A DNA stretch of 64,000 nucleotides. Source: Rhexocercosporidium sp. MPI-PUGE-AT-0058. Taxonomy: Eukaryota; Ascomycota; Leotiomycetes; Helotiales. The DNA lies in NCBI GenBank assembly GCA_020746875.1, contig JAGTJL010000009.1:248001-312000 (forward strand). Direction: 5' to 3'. The position numbers were made by a program, and so were the translations under genes. This document shows positions 55,940 to 64,000 of this stretch, piece by piece (the stretch's first letter is position 1; each line of letters begins with the position of its first letter). Under the pieces are notes generated by a model. The model was not told the origin of the DNA. It saw nothing but the letters and a program-made list of their open reading frames with translations, and ran no database searches.

Positions 55940-57182
55940 TTTGAATTGTTCGTAAATGGCGTTCTGGGGTGAGAGGTTGAAGAGGAATTGGGAGCCGAGG
56001 AGGTTACTTTGTATGGATTCTGGACACAAAGGACCTCGCTCGGGATGACGCGACCTTTAGGTGGGCTGTTCTAATTGCGGGGTGCCGAGCTAACTTTCGG
56101 GTCTCCTAAAGTCAATTATTTGGCACGCTACTGAGTTACATGGTATGACATTGTCCTTCACATTCATGCAGTGTGTTGCGACATATCTAAACGGCAAAAG
56201 CCAATCATCAGACAATAGACGAATTCATTTGCAAACATTAGGTGAAAGCGAAAAAGTTAATATAAGAAGTTGCATACCAGAGGAGGGGTAGAGATTCCGA
56301 TCCTGCAAACAGCTCTCGCTTAGCAACCTCTTTCCAGCCTCATCACATGCAATCTCCCCCTGAAACCTTCGTACGGAGTCGATGTGAAACTCCCAGCCGG
56401 TCAAAGATTGATCAAAACAGCAAAAAGGATAGCAAGAACTAGATAGCCGCAGAGGAACACACTTTACCATTTCAAAATCAAAAAAGTTCGACACTATGGT
56501 AACATCGTCAAGTGCACTTATAAGATGTTACTAACCAGTAGTCTACGTCTTTATTTTCCAATATTGCGATGGGATCAATGTATATCTTATCCAGTCGAAC
56601 ATCACCTTTGCAGGATTACCTCGGAGCTGGGTCAATTTTGTTATTGAGCATCACTGTCTGAGCAGTGTGTACCTCGTGCTTCAGTGTTTTTATGTAGTCC
56701 CTCGAGATGCAAATACAGAAGAATAGCCAGCGGTGTCGCAGAGACGCGGACGTCAGGAGGTGCGTCTGTCAGGCCACCAGGGAGGCTAGACAGAGCGAGA
56801 GAAAAATGCTTATTTGGATAGATATTGGAGAGGAGAGGAATGGAGTAGGTGGCTGAAGCTGAGACATGGGACGTGTTGCTTTGGGAATGGGTTGTAAGCG
56901 AGATGAAGTCGAGGCTGGGGCATGAACGAACGTGGGTGGGTTCGGACCAGATGGAGGAGGATAACTGCCATTAGCTACTGAAGGGTATTCAGCAGCTCTG
57001 TGCAAAGTACTGCAAAATACACAGCACTTTAATTGACTTATGAAGCGTGAAGGATGCCAAGAGTCCCTACAAGCACTGTAGGAGTTAGTTGGTAAAAGCT
57101 GTATTTTTATCTTTACACGATCTAGGGATTCGTCGTTATCGAAGCCATATCCTGCCATGCTGTATGCACCAAGGTAAAGGAC
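55940..57182. other. Intergenic, dephospho-CoA kinase to ELP5
   Basis: About 1.2 kb. The left part is the kinase promoter and the right part the ELP5 3' UTR (same strand). Short frames at 56225-56494 and 56769-57158 (minus) have no recognised similarity and are not called. Confidence 0.45.
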
Positions 57183-58534
57183 TCAAATTTCATCCTCCTC
57201 ATCATCGAAGTCTTCCCGGTCCTCCGCGCCCATGTCGTACAGAATCCTCCCTCCATCACCTGGTCCCGCCGCACCACCATCCTTCTGAGCATCAAAGTAT
57301 GGAAGAACCACATTCTCTCTATCTCTCTTCTGCTTCTCCGTAAGGCCAAGATTGAACGTCGTGTTCATGTCTTCCTCGTCGGTAGTGGCAGCTGCCTCAG
57401 CTCCACCAGCTGAGGGTGAAGCGAAGAGTGGATGATCATCCAGCAGTATAAACTCACTTAGTGAAGAGAGCTTTGGTGGCTTGGCGGCTGCTTGGGACTT
57501 CGAGGCTGATGATACTGCAGGTAAAAGCACAAAGTTCTCCGTCACGCCGCGACCTGAGCGTCGTCGAATCTCCATGTTGATTACCAGGCCTTGCTCATCT
57601 ATAGCATGTCCCTTCATTCCGACAATAACGCCTTCTCTACCTTCTTGGATGCCAAATACGGGTTCCTGGTGACTCTTGTCACGCGCGCGTTTGCGAGCTA
57701 GGGTTTGTGAGAGGGAGGATGCGGTTAGGATGGCGGTGGCGAGATAGATGAGGGTCGTGAGGGGTGAGGGGGCGTATGATGACGTTGGGGGAGAGTGGGT
57801 GAGAGGCACATCGGTGTGGTACGTTGCCAGGAGGGAAATTTGTGGGGAAATAAGTAATGATGAGAGGAAAGGAGACAGGTGCTGAGGATGACTACTTGAG
57901 AGGGTGTTCAAGGTGTCAATTATGAGGAGGTACTCTAATTCGTGTCAATATATTAGCATTGTAGGTGAGCCTCGAAGCAAACTTCAACTTACTCGTAGAA
58001 GCCAAAGAAGCATTCTGGGCGGTCGTTGGTGGTGCTGGGATATTGGATAAAATCTCGGTTCTCAGTGCACCCAGTGGTTTCCCACGGGCTGTGATGAACG
58101 AATCAACTTCGAAAGGAACCTTCTTCCGAAGAGTTGAGAAAGAGATGAAAACGATGTTGTTTTTGGAGATCTGAGGTGTACGTTAGACTAGGTATCAGAT
58201 AATAGAATGCGAATTGGAGTCATCCCGCGACCAGGAAATTTTCTATTATTTGATGCTGGTGGGGGCAAGGGGATATAGCACAGCACGGAGTATTCTACTC
58301 TAGTAGCCTACTTCACAAAACGGCTTCGGGAGGTTAAGCCGACTGAGAATTGAGAAAAGGCCATCTAGTTCGTACCTTCGATCTCCGTGCAAATTCTCGC
58401 ACAGCAGGTCCTCCACTCTGCTCCAACGTATCCAGGATGAGTGTGAACGGACTTGCACTATCTCTGAGATTCAACAGCTTTTGAAATAGAAGCACGTTGT
58501 GGGTTCGACGTTGCTGCAGAGGTGAGGGCGCCAT
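57183..58534 (-). CDS. ELP5: Elongator complex subunit Elp5
   Basis: Elp5 forms the Elp4-5-6 RecA-like hexamer of Elongator, which modifies wobble uridines of tRNA. Exons 58534-58376, 58170-57993 and 57934-57183 give 362 residues. The N-terminal part has NVLLFQKLLNLRDSASPFTLILDTLEQSGGPAVREF, then NNIVFISFSTLRKKV and YLLIIDTLNTL, the RecA-like strands of the family without a Walker A motif. The C-terminus carries the typical acidic Elp5 end: TFNLGLTEKQKRDRENVVLPYFDAQ followed by GRILYDMGAEDREDFDDEEDEI. The Iki1/Elp5 signature TEKQKRDRExVxLPYFDAQ is clear. Intron phases close exactly (GTACGA and GTAAGT donors). It is divergent from the CUE-domain gene with 469 bp between starts. Confidence 0.92.
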
Positions 58535-59003
58535 TTCGATTCTGTTGATGTTTGGAGAGTAACATTGAGGATGAACGTTGCGAAAATGAAGAAGTAAAAA
58601 TGATATCAGATACCATCCTACCCGACTCAAAGTGAATGTGGAGGCGCCAAAGAATTTGAACGTGATAGACTGAACATAGAAACTAACTTAGCCTATAGGA
58701 AGCTTTAAAATTGTATGTCTAGAGTCCTCCTTGTGCAGAACACTGATATGGTTTGTTGCGCCAGAAATGCTAAATCATACTGCATGAGTTGCACGTGAAA
58801 GCTCAGCCACATCCTCACGCCTCCTGGTGTGGGGTTGTCGTCGTCGTCGTTGGTAATGTATGTAGCGAGTTGCCTTGTTAGATCGTCGTCAGACCTCGAG
58901 TTTATCTTCTCCTAAGCTTCTCTCGAACAACCAACTTGATTATCAGCAGCAGCAGACTAGACTCTGATTGTATTCTTTTCACCAGAGTCAAAGTCGCAAC
59001 AAC
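58535..59003. promoter_or_regulatory. Divergent promoter region, ELP5 / CUE-domain gene
   Basis: 469 bp between divergent starts. It includes a GTCGTCGTCGTCGTTGG trinucleotide run near 58835-58852 and CAG repeats near 58940. No known factor site was recognised. Confidence 0.45.
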
Positions 59004-60503
59004 ATGTCCGCCCCAACAAAGGCCACGGATAGCCCAGTAAGTGCTGATACACAGCTAGATCTTGTAGTTCATGCGTTATTTACCTACGAGCCTGTTGCTA
59101 ATACCTGTTCCCAAACAGTTGAAGAGTCCCAGTGGAGCTGAATCACCAACAACTGCTCGACCTTTAGAGATGGACGACGACGATGTACAAGATTCCGGGC
59201 CTTTGGGCAACGATGCGCCAGCAGCATCAAAGCACGCAACGGTTGAAGATGAACCTCCTGCGAAGCCTCCTCGTCCTTTGAGCCCTCAGCAACAGGCGGA
59301 GAATACACTGAAGGAGGCATTCCCAAGCATTGATGCTGCTGTTGTTAAGGCTGTTCTGAGAGCCAGCGGGGGCCGTGTTGAACCGGCTTTCAATGCTTTA
59401 CTTGGTATGCCTTGACAAGCACAAACTCACGAAGGATAACCACTGACTGCTGCCTGCAGGTATGTCGGATCCTGATGCCGTCAGAGAACCCACGCCACCT
59501 CCACAGCCTCCTCGTCCTGCAGCTCCGCGCTCGGGATCTACCCCGCAAACACAACTCGAAGCTGATGAGCAGTACGCTCGTCAGCTGGCTGAACACTATG
59601 GCGGTGGATGGGGAGGAGATGCGCCACGTAGCTCAAGCCGTGGCGATGGACCACGCCGACAGCAGACTGGTCTTCACCCCGGACCGAACGATCCAGCAAG
59701 AGAACGTAACTTCATCGACGATGACTTGCCAATCATTGGAGAGAACCTAAAGAAGGGCTTCCTTGAGACACAGAGTAAGGTTAACGGATGGATAACCACA
59801 TTGAAGAAGCGTATCGATGGCGAGGATGACGATGATGTTCCCCATCAAGGCTACAACTCTGGACAGTCCTCAAATGCTCCATATCGTTCACGCAGGAGCA
59901 ATGATGGAAGACGAAGCGGAGATTACAACCGATATGATGCAGACCCTCAGGTCCTGAGCGATGACTTCGCAGGTATACAGATGAACAGCGATGGTAGTGA
60001 GTTATGACATTCAAAAGATCAAATTTCTTCTAACCAGAATTACAGCTCCAGCTCGACGCTCTACCCGTCCTCTCGCCAATCCCGACCTCTTCAAACCTAC
60101 CCCTCCTGCTCCAAAGTCTTCTGATAGCCGGAAGGTTGCTTTCCAGGGAGGTCCACCAGAGGAGATTGATCTTTACCGTACTTCGCCACGACTGGGGGCC
60201 AAAGAGAATACACCACCCGTCAGCAAACAGAGCAAATGGCAACCATTATCTACAGTTGATCCTAGCCCTATTGGCGAAACCGAAAACGACCCCTTCAGTC
60301 TCGGTGACAGTGAAGACGAGAAGGAATCTAAGGACCGTGTTGGTGGAAAGGAGATCAGAACGGACGATGCCGAAAGGCTTAAGAAAGCAGCAGCAGAGGC
60401 AATGAATGATAACATTAGCGAGCCAGCTCGGAAACCAGAAGCTGCTGAGACCTCTGGAACCAAGGACAAAGTTGCGGAGGAGAAGTTGGCTGGAAAGTCC
60501 TGA
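59004..60503 (+). CDS. CUE5: CUE-domain ubiquitin-binding protein (Cue5-like)
   Basis: Yeast Cue5 binds ubiquitinated aggregates and Atg8, linking them to autophagy. Four exons (59004-59036, 59119-59404, 59460-59993, 60046-60503) give 436 residues. The CUE domain is AENTLKEAFPSIDAAVVKAVLRASGG followed by VEPAFNALLGMSD (about 80-125), with the FP and LL positions that contact ubiquitin. A Pro-rich linker follows, then ADEQYARQLAEHYGG, FIDDDLPIIGENLKKGFLETQSKVNGWITTLKKRI and a long disordered tail. This is the fungal Cue5 layout. Acidic-flanked aromatic motifs that could bind Atg8 exist, but I cannot single one out. Introns have GTAAGT, GTATGC and GTAGTG donors. The first coding exon is 33 nt. 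Confidence 0.88.
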
Positions 60504-60776
60504 TTGTTGAGCAAACAGTCTGGTAGTTTGAGAGGAGCGATTGTTCATTAGCCTGCATTTCTTGTTCATAGCTCAGATTGTAAGCTCGATGATATCCACA
60601 TGAACCCGATACTTTCCAAACAAATCACTCCATAGTCTAGTTACAGCATGAGACTCAGCGAATGCCAGGGCATGAGGGAGGTTTACGTCACGTGCATCGC
60701 TGTAATTTCCAGGCCCGACATTTGCTTGAATGCCCACTCATTATGCCTCTCTCGACATCAATGCCCCCTCACCACG

Positions 60777-61862
60777 ATGCCACCCTTATACCTCCGTCAA
60801 GAATTCCCCACTCTCAAAGCCTTCAAAGAAGCCCTCCATGCCTGGGCCATCGAGGCGCATTTCGAACCGCGCATTCTGAAGTCAGATACTGGTCGCGTTC
60901 GTGTTGGCTGCAAGCGCGATCCTAACTGCCCCTTCGTAATCCGCTGCAACTGGGAGCGCAAAGGAGGTCGTGAACCCCTCGCACGCGTCACCGTCCTCAG
61001 GGAGAGACATACTTGTCTAAATGGGTTGGAATGGCGGCCTGGAAGTGTTGGAGGTATCGGAAATGGCATTCCTAGCACGGTTCCAGGGACGATTGGCGGA
61101 CCTGCCAACATGATCGGTACGCCTGGAGGTATGAATGGACTTGGAGGACCAGGACAACACCAGACGCCTGGATTAGAGATCCGTCAAGATGCAGAAGGCA
61201 ATATCATGGGCGGTGCGCGCATTCTTGGGCCCATTTCCCCGCGACAAAACCCAAACGCCTCTCCCACTCCGACACTCATTCCTGTCCTCCCTAAGGTGCA
61301 GCGAAACTCTGCGAGTCGATTGCCCTTCTTGATGGAGATACTACCGCGTTTGATGAGGATCGATAAGGATACTACACCAGTAGAGATTCGAGAATGTTTG
61401 CTCAGAGAGTATGGCGCGGAAGTTCATCTACAGCAATGCAGGAGGGCTAAGACCGAGATTCTGAAGAAGAGGGCTGAGCAGGGCGAGGGTGATAACCAAG
61501 TCGTGGACGGAGGGGGTAGTCTTGATGGGTTAGGAAGTCAAGACGGAGACGCAAATACCAATCTTTTTGGGGGCGACCTTCATTCGACGCCGAATCAGAA
61601 CAACGCGAGTGTGAATGGAGCACCCAATATGAACGGCAATGCTGGCTCAGGTGGTCCTATGGGAGGTCCAAGCCCAGATCAGGATTTCCAACTCCACACC
61701 GCCAGTGGGGTAGTCATCCCTCAGGTACCCAGACGCAGCGAAGCAGCACTGAGTGCTGTGAGCGAGCAGGCGGTTAGATGTCCATTCTGTATCAATCATC
61801 GCTGGATGAGGACTGTTAAGGAGGCTGTGGAGCATATGAGCATGCATGTTGTTGTTTCGTGA
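60777..61862 (+). CDS. MULE/MuDR-type DNA-binding-domain protein with C-terminal zinc-finger-like motif
   Basis: The intronless frame encodes 361 residues from MPPLYLRQEFPTLKAF; an in-frame ATG at 60648 would add a Cys-rich leader that looks non-conserved. The N-terminal about 90 residues (EFPTLKAFKEALHAWAIEAHF, KSDTGRVRVGCKRDPNCPFVIRCNWE, VTVLRERHTC) match the MuDR/FAR1-type DNA-binding domain of Mutator-like transposases, with its Cys/His zinc pattern. No DDE transposase core follows. Instead there is a Gly/Asn/Pro-rich linker, a short ordered block (RLPFLMEILPRLMRIDKDTTPVEI then RECLLREYGAEV), and a final CPFC...H...H element (RCPFCINHRWMRT, MSMHVVV). This suggests a domesticated DNA-binding regulator rather than a transposon. 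Confidence 0.8.
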   Translation: MPPLYLRQEFPTLKAFKEALHAWAIEAHFEPRILKSDTGRVRVGCKRDPNCPFVIRCNWERKGGREPLARVTVLRERHTCLNGLEWRPGSVGGIGNGIPSTVPGTIGGPANMIGTPGGMNGLGGPGQHQTPGLEIRQDAEGNIMGGARILGPISPRQNPNASPTPTLIPVLPKVQRNSASRLPFLMEILPRLMRIDKDTTPVEIRECLLREYGAEVHLQQCRRAKTEILKKRAEQGEGDNQVVDGGGSLDGLGSQDGDANTNLFGGDLHSTPNQNNASVNGAPNMNGNAGSGGPMGGPSPDQDFQLHTASGVVIPQVPRRSEAALSAVSEQAVRCPFCINHRWMRTVKEAVEHMSMHVVVS

Positions 61863-63406
61863 GACTGCTTCTGCTATCGTGTTCAGACGAGTCAATGGGC
61901 TCGAGGGTTGCAAGGAAAGAGGGCTTTACAGAATGGGTTACTATTGATGTTTCTCACTTGAGGGCGGTGACTACGACTTGTATGAATTACTGGAGTTGAG
62001 AAGGCGCTTGGAGGGCTCATATGGCTACCTGGCAAGGGCTTGCTTGGATGGCGTTTGACAATTGGCTTGTTCCCGCTTTGGAACTTGTGGCTGGATGGAA
62101 ATGGGATTGGAGATGGAGATGGAGTCAGTGTGCTATGTTTTGTCGGTCTGCTAAACGAATACGTATACTTCCTTCTTGAATTGCGATCTCTTCCATCTTG
62201 CTAGCCTTTTAAAGGTCTTAATTTCATACCACTCGAGGCGGAATCTCAGACTAGTGATCTTTAGTATATGCTGAGTGATCGATCGCCACTCTGGGAAATA
62301 CCCTGCCGTTAAGCCCTTTCATTTGTGGAGAGCCAGCGCGCACAATGTCACCATTACCATTTCTTTCATCTACAACATTCTACATTGAGTACTCCGAAGT
62401 GGGACGACTATCTTAAACTTGCGTCGATGCAATACTGGCGTTAACATGCAGAGACATATATGTGCTTTTCAACATGCGAATAAAATGCCTGTGTGAACAC
62501 CTTCTTCCATAGCGAGATTGTCGTTAGAGTATCTTTGTGCAGCCTAAAAATATCATTGCAATTGCACTTGCATGTTGCGGCGCGCACCACCTCTGTATGT
62601 AAGTAGTGCAGCATCTATGTCAACATGATTCTTGTTCTCAGACTCATTTCATTATTGAGATACCCTGTCACCACTCCAATGGATGCTCAGAAGTGCTGTA
62701 GGACATGATTTACGATTTTGTGACGAGGGAGATCTGAATGGTGTAGGTGTAAGGGCACCGCTCGGCTAAACAAAACAGAACAAAAATAACTTAAAAAAGA
62801 CAAAATAACTCATGAGGCTGGATCCTTGGCCTGGGCAACCTGTGCAAAGAGACAAACGAGCAGAGTATGGGGAAACACGAATGCAGAATCAAAATAATAA
62901 AAAGAATTCCCAAACCCAAATATTGAATTCTTTAGTATTTACGGCCGAAGCCGACAGAACGGGGGCAATGAGACTGGTTTCTCCTACCTCTTCCGCTAGG
63001 GAAGATTTATGTTTGTACGAGGGACCAATATTGCAATGAAGAGACCCTTTCCGGCCATTACTCACACTTATTAGGTGCTGGTTGAAGTACACTTCGCTTA
63101 TCTAGTTATTTGAAGGTCAATTTAATATTGAAGGTTAAGCGAAGGGTTGTTGTCCTGATGGGTGCCCGATGAATATTTAACACATCTTCATTGTCCCAGA
63201 GGAGAGGCTGAGGGTGGCTCAAACCATTACCTGAGCGAATTATTTCGATCTCAATGACAGTCTATTACCCTGGAATTGCGAACCACTCTACCTTTTGATG
63301 AAGTCGAAGTTTACAAGACGTTTACAAGACATTTGCAAAGCATGCAGAACAGCTCTTCCATAAATTAACGCTAAACATCTTACCCATCCCATCTCCAATT
63401 CTACCC
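61863..63406. other. Convergent intergenic region near right edge
   Basis: About 1.5 kb between convergent stops of the MULE-type gene and the GT64 gene. AT-rich with only short frames. No repeat or RNA gene was recognised. Confidence 0.5.
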
Positions 63407-64000
63407 TCACTGCCCTTCATCATTATCATGCACACCAAACACTTTCCCCTGATAATCCGTACAGCCCTTCCTCATATAACCAGTCACATTAACCAACGGG
63501 CTCCCCCCCCCATCCAATAATTCCTCTTCTTCTGATGATCTGATTTATGACTGGTCCCCTCGGAACCCCCTGGTCCATCCACGGCTTCTGACCTCTGAGC
63601 AGTAGTGGTCCCTGGCTTATCAACATGCTGATAATGTAGTTCATCGCGAGGTTATCATAGTTGAAAGTCTCGTCTACTAGATCTCTGACTTGTATGGCCA
63701 GTGGATGAGCTGAGGCGTAAAATCTCAGGAATTTGATGTGGATGAACGCGAGTCCGACAAGCACCACTTAAGTTCAATGTTAACTCTGATCTGCCCTGCC
63801 TCAAAACACCCAAGGCGTCATCCACCTTGCGGCAGTTCGGGTCCATGACGCTCGTAGCTCCTGTCATCGCGCCCTGGAGCACCGTTGTTGTCGTGGTCCG
63901 CAGCACCACAGAAGTTGAAGTTACCACCACGATTCTCAGTCCCCAATTCTAATTCTCATTCGTGTGAGCCTCCTCCTCATCGAACCCATTTCCAAAGCCT
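63407..64000 (-). CDS. Exostosin-like glycosyltransferase (GT64), C-terminal part, frame break
   Basis: Only the 3' end of the gene is in the window. The last exon begins at about 63766, after a TTAAG acceptor. It reads VLVGLAFIHIKFLRFYASAHPLAIQ, then RDLVDETFNYDNLAMNYIIS, which is the GT64 pattern TGASFFHKYY...VDEHxNCEDIAMNFLVS. After RRRGIIGWGG the frame breaks at a G9 run (63504-63512 on the plus strand as C). With one G fewer, it continues SPLVNVTGYMRKGCTDYQGKVFGVHDNDEGQ to the stop at 63407-63409. It is therefore a probable base-calling error or a real frameshift. The exon upstream of 63767 cannot be placed; 63770-64000 may be intron or another exon. GT64 enzymes add sugars to lipid or glycan acceptors in the Golgi. 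Confidence 0.66.

Overview
The window is nuclear DNA of a filamentous ascomycete. Most genes are split by short introns (about 50-90 nt) with GTAAGT-like donors and CTNAC-like branch points. Several families are typical of Pezizomycotina: an IgE-binding-protein-type secreted protein, a HET-domain protein, a lone AA8 heme domain, UreD and an arabinono-lactone oxidase. The gene set suggests a Leotiomycete-like fungus, but that placement is only an impression. No rRNA, CRISPR array, convincing tRNA or intact transposon was seen.

Layout. 1-8 kb: 3' end of a secreted IgE-binding-like gene, an atypical Rho-type GTPase (-), HIS2 (+), a Ulp1-like cysteine-protease-fold protein (+) and a BTB/POZ protein (+). 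8.8-20 kb: HIS7 (+), LYS9 (-, with a frame break), a derlin (+), UreD (+), ALO1 (+) and a three-module Cys-rich protein (-). 20-24.3 kb holds no recognisable gene. 24.3-33.1 kb is dense: RluA-type pseudouridine synthase (-), SPT2 (-), ADE1 (+), peptidyl-tRNA hydrolase (+), LOC1 (-) and HIS3 (+). 33.1-37.9 kb is gene-poor around one HET gene (-). 37.9-51.9 kb: RIB3 (+), 1-Cys peroxiredoxin (-), a disordered nuclear-type protein (+), TVP18 (-), HMG-CoA lyase (+), IWR1 (-) and THR1 (+). 54-64 kb: secreted AA8 heme-domain protein (+), dephospho-CoA kinase (-), ELP5 (-), a CUE5-like ubiquitin-binding protein (+), a MULE-type DNA-binding-domain protein (+) and, cut by the right edge, a GT64 (exostosin-like) glycosyltransferase (-).

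Function. The region is mainly housekeeping. Amino-acid and cofactor synthesis is over-represented: three histidine-pathway genes (HIS2, HIS7, HIS3), LYS9, THR1, ADE1, RIB3 and CoA synthesis. A perfect TGAGTCA (CpcA/Gcn4-type site) lies 74 bp upstream of the HIS7 ATG. A TGACTCA lies in the SPT2/ADE1 divergent promoter. Many genes form divergent pairs sharing a promoter of about 0.2-0.5 kb.

Points to check: homopolymer-associated frame breaks in LYS9 and the GT64 gene, and possibly HMG-CoA lyase, which may be base-calling errors; two GC-AG introns (HIS2, ADE1); many very short first coding exons; a Rho-like GTPase without the catalytic Gly-Gln; a Ulp1-like fold without the usual Asp; and a MULE-type DNA-binding domain with no transposase. 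All splice models here were made by eye.
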